DNA of 64,000 nt from JADLHS01 sp964561105 (GCA_964561105.1 CAZLOH010000010.1:1-64000), one strand, 5' to 3'. Counted from the first letter of the stretch, positions 28,827 through 37,169 are shown. Numbers and translations: made by a program. The notes: generated by a model from the sequence alone, not told the origin.

Positions 28827-30243
28827 ATCGTGTGTACGGTTTCAAAAAGGTCAAATGCACGTCCCCCGTCGGGCCGTTGCGCTGTTTGGCGATCAACAAG
28901 TTCACGGGAATTCCATCCGCCTGCTCTTCCATGGGTGCGGCCTCGTCATCGTCGCTCGCCGGTTTGTACAACAGCCCGACCAGGTCGGCATCCTGTTCAA
29001 TCGAGCCGGACTCGCGCAGGTCGGACAGGCGCGGTTTGCGGCTCTTGTCCTTCTCCAGCTCGCGGTTCAACTGGCTCAATACAATCACCGGCACGTCCAG
29101 CTCCTTGGCCAGCGCCTTGATACCGCTGGAAATTTCGGCGATCTCCTGCTGCCGGTTTTCCTGCGCTCGGCGCGAAGTAGAATGGAGAAGCTGCAGGTAA
29201 TCAACCACAAAAAGCTTGATGCCATGTTGCTGCCACAGCCGCCGCGCCCGCGCCCGCAACTGCAAAATCGAAAGCCCCGGCGTGTCATCTATGAACAGTG
29301 GCGCGTTCGACATCTTGCCCGCGGCGCTCGTCAGTTTGGGGAAATCCGACTCGGTCATGAACCCCTCGCGAATGTTCCGCAAGTTCACCCGCGCGTTGGA
29401 GCACAACATGCGGAGCACGAGCGACTCAGCGGTCATTTCCAGGCTGAACACTCCCACCGGCAGCTTCTGCGTCAACACGATGTTTTCCGCGATGTTCATT
29501 GCCAGCGACGTCTTGCCCATCGAAGGCCGCGCCGCGATCACGATCATCTCGCCCCCGTGAAAGCCGTCCGTCATCTTGTCCAGGTCCGTGAAGCCCGTCC
29601 CCAGCCCGCCGAGCACGCCCTGGCGGTTGAAGTAATTCTCCACCTGCCCAATCGCCTTGTGGACGAGCGTCTTCACCGGTTCGATGCCACCTTCCGCCCG
29701 CGACTCGCTCATGCGCAGGATGTCGCGTTCCACCTCATCCAGCAGCGAATCCACCTCGCCGTCGAAATCATACACCCGTCCCACCACATCCGTGCAGGTG
29801 TGAATCATCTTCCGCAGCAGCGCCTTCTCCCGGGCGATCTCGAGGTAATACGCCAGGTTCGCTGCGGACGGCACGGCATCCTGCAACGCGTTCAGGTAGG
29901 GAATGCCCCCAATCTCATCGAGGAGTTGCTTGTCCTTGAGCCGCTGCTGCAACGTGATGATGTCAATGGGCGTCCGCGTGTCGTACATCTCCACCAGTGC
30001 GGCATAAATGGTCTGGTGACGCAGATCGTAAAATACCTCCGCACCCGATTTTAGTTTCTCGATGCACTGACCCATGCACTCATTGGGCGACAGCAACACG
30101 CACCCCAACACCCCCTGCTCCGCCTCGGGCGCGTGCGGCGGCAGCCGGTCCGCCCGGTGTGAGTCCAGCGCCGACGCTTTGCGCCGCCGCGTCTTCTTCA
30201 AATCGGGCGACCCTCCGGCACTCTCAGAAATTGAATCAATCAT
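28780..30243 (-). CDS. dnaB: Replicative DNA helicase DnaB
   Basis: Hexameric fork helicase, 487 residues. The N-terminal helical domain begins PPHAPEAEQGVLGCVLLSP; the RecA-type motor has Walker A in RPSMGKTSLAMNIAE, VFSLEMTAESLVLRML, the Walker B region KLFVVDYLQLL, and SQLNRELEKDKSRKPRLSDL toward the C-terminus. The first about 40 residues are a basic, low-complexity lead-in. It is the first gene of a minus-strand run dnaB-bamA-SBBP. The 180 bases upstream separate it from the cas4 remnant and must hold its promoter. Confidence 0.96.
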   Translation of the reverse strand: MIDSISESAGGSPDLKKTRRRKASALDSHRADRLPPHAPEAEQGVLGCVLLSPNECMGQCIEKLKSGAEVFYDLRHQTIYAALVEMYDTRTPIDIITLQQRLKDKQLLDEIGGIPYLNALQDAVPSAANLAYYLEIAREKALLRKMIHTCTDVVGRVYDFDGEVDSLLDEVERDILRMSESRAEGGIEPVKTLVHKAIGQVENYFNRQGVLGGLGTGFTDLDKMTDGFHGGEMIVIAARPSMGKTSLAMNIAENIVLTQKLPVGVFSLEMTAESLVLRMLCSNARVNLRNIREGFMTESDFPKLTSAAGKMSNAPLFIDDTPGLSILQLRARARRLWQQHGIKLFVVDYLQLLHSTSRRAQENRQQEIAEISSGIKALAKELDVPVIVLSQLNRELEKDKSRKPRLSDLRESGSIEQDADLVGLLYKPASDDDEAAPMEEQADGIPVNLLIAKQRNGPTGDVHLTFLKPYTRFESAAKVSDDDVPGQ

Positions 30244-30423
30244 CCTCCGACCATCGGAGCCGATTTGGTCACGTCATGCAAATGGTACTTCTGAACAATC
30301 TGTTGACGACCCCCTGTGAGTAAAATCGCACCGGAAAACAAATTCGGTGATTGGACCGTTTTTGTCCTACCCAGTATTCCAGACTCTCCGAGCAAACGAT
30401 GAAACCGGGCCAGCAGCAATGAC

Positions 30424-31004
30424 TTGTCACGCGAATCCGATAACGATACCAAGTCCCGTGGCTCAGCCAAAGGAGTTACCCTGCTCCGCGCTTTGCCCGT
30501 ATGGTCCGAGCGCCTCGGGCTGAACGGCAAGTGCGACATCGTGGAAGCCGAGTTCCCTTCGGCTTCCAATTTGAAATCTCAAATCTCAGATTTGAAATCG
30601 AGCAGCCCCGGTGGCGGATCGAAGCTGAAATCTGAAATCCCAGATTTGAAATTGAGCTGCATCGCGGCGCTCAAACCGGTCGAATTCAAACTTGGCAAAC
30701 GACGCCAGTTCGAGAACGACGACGCCCAACTCTGCGCCCAGGCACTCTGCCTGGAGGAAATGTTTGGCCTCGCCGTTCCGCGCGGCGCGGTGTTTCATGC
30801 CGACAGCAAACGCCGTCGCGAAGTCGAATTCACCGCCGAACTGCGCGCCCGAACGGAGCGGGCGATCCACGAATTGCACGCCTTGCTTCGCCCCCCGGAA
30901 ATCTCAAATCTGAAATCTGAAATCCTGCCGCTCCCGGCGGCAGTTTGGAAGCCCGCGTGCAAGGAGTGTTCCCTGTTCGACATCTGCCTGCCCAAAGCCA
31001 CAGC
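30424..31004 (+). pseudogene. cas4 remnant, 5'-truncated
   Basis: The translated frame carries the C-terminal two-thirds of Cas4, the PD-(D/E)XK nuclease of CRISPR adaptation: PVWSERLGLNGKCDIVE (first acidic active-site residue), PVEFKLGKR (E-x-K), ENDDAQLCAQALCLEEMF, PRGAVFHADSKRRREVEF, and a terminal CKECSLFDICLPK with three of the four cluster cysteines. The N-terminal Cys and the helical start are missing; upstream the frame closes at 30400. Three in-frame AT-rich insertions interrupt the family alignment. Just after the last Cys the homology stops and transposase sequence begins. No cas1, cas2 or repeat array is visible. Almost certainly non-functional. Confidence 0.75.
30569..30925. repeat. 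AAATCT-type repeat blocks in the cas4 remnant
   Basis: Three blocks built from AAATCT / AGATTT units: 30569-30598 (contains CAAATCTCAGATTTG, a 7-bp near-perfect palindrome), 30625-30655 and 30899-30925. They code for KSQISDLKS-like strings that have no place in Cas4. A separate perfect hairpin GGAAGCCGA / TCGGCTTCC spans 30543-30567 immediately before the first block. Confidence 0.7.
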
Positions 31005-31009
31005 AGCGG

Positions 31010-31632
31010 ATGGCCGGGCCTGCCGGCCAGATCGGGCGCTTGCAGGAGCGGCATCCACAGGCGTGGCGCTGGCTGAAGTGGAAGTTGACGGAGACGCCGG
31101 GCGATTTGCAATTCGACCGAGACTGGGACCGAGAGAAGTTTCAAAAGAGCCTGCGCGCCGAGGGCGCGTATCTGTTGCGCGCCCACTGGACCGAGCGCGA
31201 CCCGGCCCAACTCTGGCAGACCTACGTGCAACTGACCGAAGCCGAGGCCGCCTTCCGCACCCTCAAGAGCGAAGTCAAGGTGCGTCCGATCTGGCACTGG
31301 ACGGAAAAGCGGGTGGAGGCGCACGTGCTGGTGGCGTTTCTGGGCTACTGCCTGTGGGTCTGCTTGAAAAAGAAAACCGAACGCCGCGCGCCCAGTCTGA
31401 CGCCCGGCAGATCCTGGATCAACTGGGGCGGATCGCGCTGGTGGAAGTGTGGTTCGAGTTGCGGGACGGCCGGCGGATGTGTCTGCCCCGCATCACGCAG
31501 CCCGAACCGGCGCAGGCGGTGTTGCTGGAGCAACTGAACCGGAGATTGCCGCAACAATCCCCGCCGCGCGTGTCTGCCCAAGACCTGCCGCCGAGCGGGC
31601 CGGCGATGGCTTTGCCACCGCAAGCCACCTGA
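31010..31632 (+). pseudogene. IS4/IS1634-like transposase remnant, frameshifted
   Basis: C-terminal part of a DDE transposase. The segment LRAHWTERDPAQLWQTYVQL leads into EAEAAFRTLKSEVKVRPIWHW and RVEAHVLVAFLGYCLWV, which is the region of the third catalytic acid in IS1634-like elements. The reading frame changes near 31400: up to LTPGR it uses the frame of 31010, after that the frame ending at 31632 (ILDQLGRIALVEVWFELRDG). The N-terminal half with the first two Asp residues is absent, and I see no terminal inverted repeats. A dead fragment joined end-to-end to the cas4 remnant. Confidence 0.75.
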
Positions 31633-31753
31633 TTTTGTGTGGCCGACCTGAGGCCCTTGCGTCGCGCCAGCGCTCTTCCTCGTCCGTCGGGGAGAACAAG
31701 TCCCGCAGAAGTTCTTTCTCCGCGCACGATGAGACGTTAAACTGCGAACAAGG

Positions 31754-32599
31754 ATGAGAAGCGCTGGCGAGATTATTTTTCATTCCGCCCGAGTCCCGGG
31801 TTTCACGGGGCGCGGCGACAAATATCTGGGCGACATCGCGCGGGATTTGCGCCGCGTGTTGTGGAAGACGCAGAACACATTCTCCTCTCCCTCCTGCCGG
31901 TTGCCGGACGCCGCCTGGAGCGATGTCGCGGCGTTGCTGGTCGAATGGGCCGAGGACATTCACAACGACATCGGTTTGTGGCGCACCGTCGAGACGCATC
32001 AACGCCAATGCTTCGGCTCGCCGTTGCCGCTGATCGTGGACGCGGGCGAGAAGGATGATCTGGCCGGTTTCGACTCCCGGCGCATTCAGTTCTTCCTGTG
32101 GAATTCATGGCACTGGCTAAATCCCGAGCGAATGTTTTCACCTACGCACGCAGATTTGAAGCGGTTGGCGGAAGCCGCCAGCCGGCTGCTGACGGAGCGG
32201 TTTGCCCGTTTGCCGCAGGACTCCGGCGTGAAGCGATTCCTTGCCACACCCAACGACTACGGGTGGGACATCAAGCGCAAGCTGCTATGGATGGGAATCA
32301 ACTCTTACCTCTTCCGCTTCCTGTTTTTCCGATATCTCGACGATGAAGAGCGCGAACCAGACACTCGCGCGAAGGTCGACTTCGTTTGCGGGCATTGCAC
32401 CGAGTGGTCGGGACTCGGCGTGATTGACGTGCTGGCCGGGACGCTGGGCTTGCCGGAGCAGGACCGGGCAACGCTGCGGACCTGGTATGAGCGGCACAGC
32501 TCGTTCTTCCGCGTGCTCGCGCGGCATGAGGAGAGCGGCGAAGTGAAGACCATCACAGCGCGCAACGTCGTCAATGGCGAGCCCTACACCTCCGTATGA
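31754..32599 (+). CDS. DUF3843-like protein, N-terminal part
   Basis: 281 residues, no signal or membrane segment. The pattern IHNDIGLWRTVETHQRQCFGSPLPL followed by RRIQFFLWNSWHW and a helical region to LLWMGINSYLFRF resembles my recollection of DUF3843 proteins, whose function is unknown. The frame stops at GEPYTSV, exactly where the downstream ORF begins (ATGA overlap at 32596-32599). Family memory suggests the two ORFs would normally be one protein, so this could be a frameshift or sequencing indel as well as two coupled genes. It lies 121 bases after the transposase debris, an accessory context. Confidence 0.55.
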   Translation: MRSAGEIIFHSARVPGFTGRGDKYLGDIARDLRRVLWKTQNTFSSPSCRLPDAAWSDVAALLVEWAEDIHNDIGLWRTVETHQRQCFGSPLPLIVDAGEKDDLAGFDSRRIQFFLWNSWHWLNPERMFSPTHADLKRLAEAASRLLTERFARLPQDSGVKRFLATPNDYGWDIKRKLLWMGINSYLFRFLFFRYLDDEEREPDTRAKVDFVCGHCTEWSGLGVIDVLAGTLGLPEQDRATLRTWYERHSSFFRVLARHEESGEVKTITARNVVNGEPYTSV

Positions 32600-33363
32600 A
32601 CGTGCCCAATTGTCCATTTGAGCCGGGAATGATGGTGTATGGCGCGCTGACGCCGTGGCGCGGGGAATGGGTTTGGTCCGGCCAGCAAGAGCCGTTTGGC
32701 AATGTGCCTGAGCACGAGGAAGACAGGCTTCGCCAGGAGATGCTCGAAACCGCCAGCGCCATCGCCTATCGCTATTGCGCCGACGAAGCCGCCCAGGCGC
32801 TGGAGTTTACTCGCGAACACCACATGAAATTCGTGGCGCACCACGGGGATGAACTGGTTGTGTTCCCCGATGGATTGGAGATGGCCGCCGCAGAACAAAA
32901 ACGCATGGAGGCGGAATGGCGGATGGCGAATCCGGAACACGTTGCCCGGGTGATGCGCGAACGCGGCCTCGAACACCCGCGTCCGCGCATGAAACTGCCA
33001 CCGGAAGTCCTGAGCCATGACCAGGGCATCGGGGTGTTTTCCAACCCGGACGAAGGCCAGGAGATGGCATTGCGCTTCAACCTCGTGCTTTCCGGCCTGC
33101 GGAAGAAAGGAGTTGGCATTCCCGGGGACGAAACAGAAACCTTGCGGCGTCTCGTAACGGACGCAGCCATCAGCCCGGCGTTCGTTCGGCGGTTGGTGGC
33201 TGAACACGGGATGGAATCGCTGGCCGAAACCTTTTTGCTGCGCCAAGCGCCGCCCGCCCAGACGTTGGAATTTTTGCTGCGCCGCCACAAAGGCCGCTTC
33301 TATCGCAAACGCTACCCTTCGCTTGCCCTCTTGCAGGGAACCGGGAAGCCAGGCGGTCAATGA
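32596..33363 (+). CDS. Continuation of DUF3843-like protein, or separate coupled gene
   Basis: 255 residues. It begins MNVPNCPFEPGMMVYGALTP and WRGEWVWSGQQ, which looks like the second half of an SH3/beta-barrel-type module started by the last residues of the upstream ORF (RNVVNGEPYTSV). The remainder is helical and charged with LEFTREHHMKFVAHHGDELV and no catalytic motif I recognise. The four-base ATGA overlap allows translational coupling; a one-base indel would also join the frames. It is followed after 22 bases by a third ORF on the same strand. Confidence 0.6.
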   Translation: MNVPNCPFEPGMMVYGALTPWRGEWVWSGQQEPFGNVPEHEEDRLRQEMLETASAIAYRYCADEAAQALEFTREHHMKFVAHHGDELVVFPDGLEMAAAEQKRMEAEWRMANPEHVARVMRERGLEHPRPRMKLPPEVLSHDQGIGVFSNPDEGQEMALRFNLVLSGLRKKGVGIPGDETETLRRLVTDAAISPAFVRRLVAEHGMESLAETFLLRQAPPAQTLEFLLRRHKGRFYRKRYPSLALLQGTGKPGGQ

Positions 33364-33385
33364 TGCGGCTCATCCACGAAGTCAC

Positions 33386-33958
33386 ATGAGCATTCAACAC
33401 ATCTCTCGAACGGGGAAGACATATTTCCTGAACATCGTTCCAGGCAAGACCGGCAGGCCGAAGTATCACTTCTCCACGCGCCCCGGCGCAACGCGGGCGG
33501 ATGTATTGCCCGAAGGTTTCGAGATTTACGAGAACGTCAACGGCCAGGTCTTTCTCCGGCGCAAGACACCCCGGCTCATTACCGACACGGAACTGGAGTT
33601 GGTGAACGCAGCCCTCAAACGCCATGCCGAGGAATGGCGCTATAAAGTCGAGGTAAAAAAGAACGCGCTGATCATCCACGAAGCGAGTGACAACTCGGCT
33701 GCGCTGGAACGTATCGCCCTGCCATGGCTCAACCAGTCAGACATCGCACGCTCCGTTATTCAAAGCGCCAGTTACACGGCAGTGTTGAAGTTCATCCTGG
33801 TGGACGACGAAAAACGACTGTTCCTTGCGGAGCGATTCTGTTTTCGCGGTTCCGTCAACGATTGGATCGGCATCGGAGCCGGGCCGCGAGCATTACGTGT
33901 GGCCACCAGGAATTTCATCAAACACCTCGGCCAAGAGTCCTTTTTCGAGCTGTTTTGA
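33386..33958 (+). CDS. Conserved protein of unknown function
   Basis: 190 residues from ATG 33386 (an in-frame extension to 33323 lacks coding character). The N-terminus GKTYFLNIVPGKTGRPKYHF then LPEGFEIYENVNGQVFLRRK matches a widespread uncharacterised bacterial protein I recognise by its YEIYENP-x-AQVFLRK-type motif; no biochemical role is known to me. It is soluble, with no nucleic-acid-binding motif I can name. It is third in a compact same-strand cassette with the DUF3843-like pair, implying a shared function. Confidence 0.65.
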   Translation: MSIQHISRTGKTYFLNIVPGKTGRPKYHFSTRPGATRADVLPEGFEIYENVNGQVFLRRKTPRLITDTELELVNAALKRHAEEWRYKVEVKKNALIIHEASDNSAALERIALPWLNQSDIARSVIQSASYTAVLKFILVDDEKRLFLAERFCFRGSVNDWIGIGAGPRALRVATRNFIKHLGQESFFELF

Positions 33959-34174
33959 TAGCACTCAATGTGCGCGTATTATCTCAACTCCACGTCCGCA
34001 ACATTTGTCAGGTAGTCAGAGAACATCGGACACCCACTACGGCACTTCGACTGGCCGGCATTTCCTGAACGGCGCGAAAACCCATTGGGGAATCTGGTGC
34101 GGGAGTTTTTTGTGGACGGACAAATCCATGCGTATAGCGGAAAGAGGCGGGTATGACGCAGCAAACGCGAAAGA

Positions 34175-34247
34175 GGTAGGGCGCGCCAGTCCCCGGCACG
34201 GCGTAGTTCGCGATCTCAGAGCGGCGCACGGAGTGACGCGCCCTGCC
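34175..34247. repeat. Palindromic interspersed element beside gltX
   Basis: Imperfect 18-bp arms: left 34175-34192 (core AGGGCGCGCCAGTCC) and right 34230-34247 (core GGAGTGACGCGCCCT) with a 37-base spacer. It ends four bases from the gltX stop. The 216 bases between it and the upstream ORF (33959-34174) contain nothing I recognise. Confidence 0.65.
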
Positions 34248-34251
34248 AGTC

Positions 34252-35595
34252 TCAGAAATTCGCCAACGCTTTTTCAATCCTCCCCAGCGTCTGTTCCTTT
34301 CCCAGCACCTCCAGCAGATGATACAGGCTCGGGCCGTTGGGATTGCCAGTGCAGGCCAGACGCGTGGGGTGAACGAGCACGCCGACTTTCACGCCCAATT
34401 CCGCAGCGGTGGCCTTGAGCGTGGCTTCGATGCTCGTGGCGTCGAACTGGTCCAGTTTGCCAAAGGTGGCGCGGAGTTTTTCGAGACGCGGCTTGTTCTC
34501 GGGCACGAAGCTTTTCTTGGCGGCCTCGGGGTTGTAGGTGATTTCGTCCTGGAAGTAGAATCCGCCATAGGCCGGCAGTTCGCTGAAGGTTTTGATCTTG
34601 CCTTGGCAGGTATCGAGCGCGGCTTTGACGTAGTTCACGTCGAACCGATTGGTGTCCAGGCCCGCTTTCGCCAGCGCATGCACGGACATTTCGTAGAAGC
34701 GGTCGGCGGGCAGCTCGCGGCAATATTCGCCCTGCAACCAGACGAGCTTCTCGAAGTCAAATTTGGCGTTGTGCCGGAGAATCTGCGGCAGGTCGAAGCG
34801 TTCGACGACTTCAGCGAGCGAAAGTTTTTCGGTGTTGTCCTTGGGTGACCAGCCGAGCAGGCAGAGATAATTATTCACGGCTTCGGGCAGAAAACCTTCC
34901 TCGCCGTAAGTCGTGAGTGACGCGCCGCGGTCGCGTTTGCTCATCTTGCTGCCGTCGGCATTCAGGATGAGCGGGATGTGCGCATAGTGCGGCGGCTCGA
35001 CCCCGAACGCGCGGAAGAGCGCGATGTGTTTGGCGGTATTGCTCAGGTGATCCTCACCGCGAATGACGTGGGTGATGCCCATCTCCAGATCGTCCACCAC
35101 ATTGACGAAGTGGAACACCGGCTGGCCGTCGCTGCGGACAATGATGAAATCGGGATCAACCTCCTCACGGTCGGTGAGTTTGCGCCACACGTCGCCGACG
35201 ACGAGGTCGGGAATGAGAATCGGCTCGCGCTGCATTTTGAATTTGATCGCGCCTTCGTGTTCGTAGGCCAGCCCACGCGCGAGGAGCGCTTCGACGCGAC
35301 GCTGGTAGTTTTCCCTTCGTTGCGATTGAAAATACGGTCCGCGGTCGCCTTGGCCCCGGCCGGTGGCATCGGCCGTGAGCGGGCCTTCGTCCCAATGCAG
35401 CCCCAGCCAGCGCAGCCCGTTGAGGATCACGTCCACGGCCTCCTGCGTGTTGCGCGCAGCGTCGGTGTCCTCGATGCGCAGGACGAACGTGCCGCCGGTG
35501 TGGCGGGCATACAGCCAGTTGAACAAGGCGGTGCGCGCCCCACCGATGTGGAGGTAACCGGTTGGGCTCGGAGCGAAACGAACGCGAACTTTCAT
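34252..35595 (-). CDS. gltX: Glutamate--tRNA ligase
   Basis: Class I synthetase charging tRNA(Glu). Seen: FAPSPTGYLHIGGARTALFN (HIGH region), the IEDTD motif, VIRGEDHLSNTAKHI, the KMSKR signature in DGSKMSKRDRGAS, and a helical anticodon-binding domain over the last 150 residues. 447 residues, slightly short but complete. The presence of GluQ elsewhere in the window fits the usual GltX plus GluQ pairing. A palindromic repeat abuts its 3' end and may serve as a terminator. Confidence 0.96.
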   Translation of the reverse strand: MKVRVRFAPSPTGYLHIGGARTALFNWLYARHTGGTFVLRIEDTDAARNTQEAVDVILNGLRWLGLHWDEGPLTADATGRGQGDRGPYFQSQRRENYQRRVEALLARGLAYEHEGAIKFKMQREPILIPDLVVGDVWRKLTDREEVDPDFIIVRSDGQPVFHFVNVVDDLEMGITHVIRGEDHLSNTAKHIALFRAFGVEPPHYAHIPLILNADGSKMSKRDRGASLTTYGEEGFLPEAVNNYLCLLGWSPKDNTEKLSLAEVVERFDLPQILRHNAKFDFEKLVWLQGEYCRELPADRFYEMSVHALAKAGLDTNRFDVNYVKAALDTCQGKIKTFSELPAYGGFYFQDEITYNPEAAKKSFVPENKPRLEKLRATFGKLDQFDATSIEATLKATAAELGVKVGVLVHPTRLACTGNPNGPSLYHLLEVLGKEQTLGRIEKALANF

Positions 35596-35658
35596 GGATT
35601 TATTTTAACCATAGATCCGGCGGGATGGACACAGCCAAGTGCGGGAAGCAGCTTGCAT

Positions 35659-36639
35659 TTATGGTGCGGTCAAAGGCTTCCTCACGTCCAATCGCTGCAA
35701 GAGAGCGCACAGCGCGGCCAGCCGGGGCGTCGCCACCCCGGCCTGTTGCGCCTGCCGCAGGGGTGACAGGAAGAGACTCTCCAATTCGAGCGGTCGGCCT
35801 TGCTCAAAGTCCAGCAAGGTTGAAGCTTTGTACGCGCCCATCGTGCGCGTGCGCTCGATCTGCTTCGTCGCGAGGGTTTCGGCGAGGTCCAAACCGAGCG
35901 CGTTTGCCGTGGTGATGACTTCGCGCATCAGTTCGCGCGCCAGATTCTCCCAGCGTTCATCGGCGAGCAATTGATCGGTCGTCAGACAGGGCCGAAGTTG
36001 CGCGGGGCGAGCTGAAAGTTGCGCAACCAAGCCGGCGTCGCTGGCCGCGCTCGCCACGCCGAGCCCGTTGAACGGAATGTTCCAGACGAGTTTCTCCCAA
36101 TGCGCCCGGGCCAGATCCTCGCTGACTTTGCAGGGCACGCCGGCCGCGCGAAACATGTCCGCCAGATCGTGGGTGCGCGGTTCCGACGGCCGCTGAAATT
36201 CTCCCAACATGATCAAACCGTGATCCAGGTGGTGGATGACGCCGGGGGCGATGCGGTTGAGGCAGACGAAGCACAGTCCGCCGAGGATTTGTTCCGCGGG
36301 AAAAAGTTTCGCCAGTTGCTCCTCATTGCCCAAACCGTTCTGCAAGGTGACAATCGCCGTCCGCAGCCCGACCAGGGGCGGCAGCAGTTTCGGGAACTCA
36401 CCGTTGGCGGTGGTCTTCAGGGCAATCAGGACCACGTCGCAGGAGCCGATTTCTCCGGGCGATTTGGCGCAGTGCGGTCGCGCAATGAAATCACCTGCCG
36501 GACTCTGGACCCGCACGCCGTGCTGTCGCACCATGTCGTAATCCGACCGCAGGAGAAAATGCACCGCCATCCCGGCGCGACTCAACATCGCGCCGTAATA
36601 ACTGCCCACGGCCCCGCAACCAACCACGGCGATCTTCAT
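35659..36639 (-). CDS. panE: 2-dehydropantoate 2-reductase
   Basis: Ketopantoate reductase of the pantothenate/CoA pathway, NADPH-dependent. Seen: the nucleotide loop VVGCGAVGSYYGAML, KTTANGEFPKLL with the conserved Lys of the active site, LQNGLGNEEQL, and the catalytic-domain WEKLVWNIPFNGLGV segment; Glu near the C-terminus in RPLELESL. 326 residues. The family also contains non-pantothenate reductases, and no other pan gene is nearby, so exact substrate is inferred. Separated from HU by a strong terminator. Confidence 0.85.
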   Translation of the reverse strand: MKIAVVGCGAVGSYYGAMLSRAGMAVHFLLRSDYDMVRQHGVRVQSPAGDFIARPHCAKSPGEIGSCDVVLIALKTTANGEFPKLLPPLVGLRTAIVTLQNGLGNEEQLAKLFPAEQILGGLCFVCLNRIAPGVIHHLDHGLIMLGEFQRPSEPRTHDLADMFRAAGVPCKVSEDLARAHWEKLVWNIPFNGLGVASAASDAGLVAQLSARPAQLRPCLTTDQLLADERWENLARELMREVITTANALGLDLAETLATKQIERTRTMGAYKASTLLDFEQGRPLELESLFLSPLRQAQQAGVATPRLAALCALLQRLDVRKPLTAP

Positions 36640-36656
36640 TGTGTCGGGTTTGCAAT

Positions 36657-36688
36657 AAAAAAGGCACTCCGACCAAGTCAGAGTGCCT
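36657..36688 (-). terminator. Rho-independent terminator of the HU gene
   Basis: On the minus strand: stem AGGCACTC / GAGTGCCT with an 11-base loop followed by a six-T run (plus-strand A run 36657-36662). It lies 17 bases past the HU stop and upstream of panE, so HU is monocistronic. Confidence 0.9.
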
Positions 36689-36705
36689 GAAAGGAAAGGG
36701 GCGGA

Positions 36706-36993
36706 TTACTTGGCGCCGAGGATCGCATCCTTGGCGGCCTTGGCCACGCGGAACTTGACGACGCGCTTGGCCGGAATCTGAATCTGTTCGCCTGTGGCGG
36801 GATTGCGACCGAGGCGGGCCTTGCGGTTCACCAACACCAGCTTGCCGATGCCGGGCAGCGTGAAGGTGTTCTTGGCGTTCTTGTACGCGAGTGCCGCAAT
36901 GTGCTCGAGAATTTCCTGGGCTTGCTTCTTCTTGATGCCGGCCTTTTCGGCGATCTCCGCAGCGACTTGGGACTTCGATAGTGCTTTTGCCAT
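36706..36993 (-). CDS. hup: HU-family DNA-binding protein
   Basis: 95-residue nucleoid protein. Helix-turn-helix dimerisation segment MAKALSKSQVAAEIAEKAGI, then the beta arm with FTLPGIGKLVLVNRKARLGR and NPATGEQIQIPAKRVVKFR, which contains the DNA-intercalating proline (NPATGE). A typical single-gene unit: its own terminator downstream, and an AT-rich 110-base upstream region with TTAATT and TTTAAC 18 bases apart on the minus strand as a weak promoter candidate. Confidence 0.95.
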   Translation of the reverse strand: MAKALSKSQVAAEIAEKAGIKKKQAQEILEHIAALAYKNAKNTFTLPGIGKLVLVNRKARLGRNPATGEQIQIPAKRVVKFRVAKAAKDAILGAK

Positions 36994-37169
36994 AATCAGT
37001 GTTGTGTTCTCTGGTTGTTGTTAGTTGTGCGTTAAAGTCGTTTGACTTGCCGCGAATTAACGATTTTCAGCGCAATCACGCAAGCAAATTTTGCAGGATT
37101 TAATTGAGTTCCGCCGGGATTCACGCGCGCTTGCGCGGCGCGACGAAGTCAAACCACGCCACTTCTGAA

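Noticed and set aside
30969..31640. Intact insertion sequence
   Set aside because: Only the C-terminal half of a transposase is present, it is frameshifted, and no terminal inverted repeats were found.
30300..34250. CRISPR array next to the cas4 remnant
   Set aside because: No regularly spaced direct repeats of 24-40 bases are visible; the repeats here are short AT-rich blocks.
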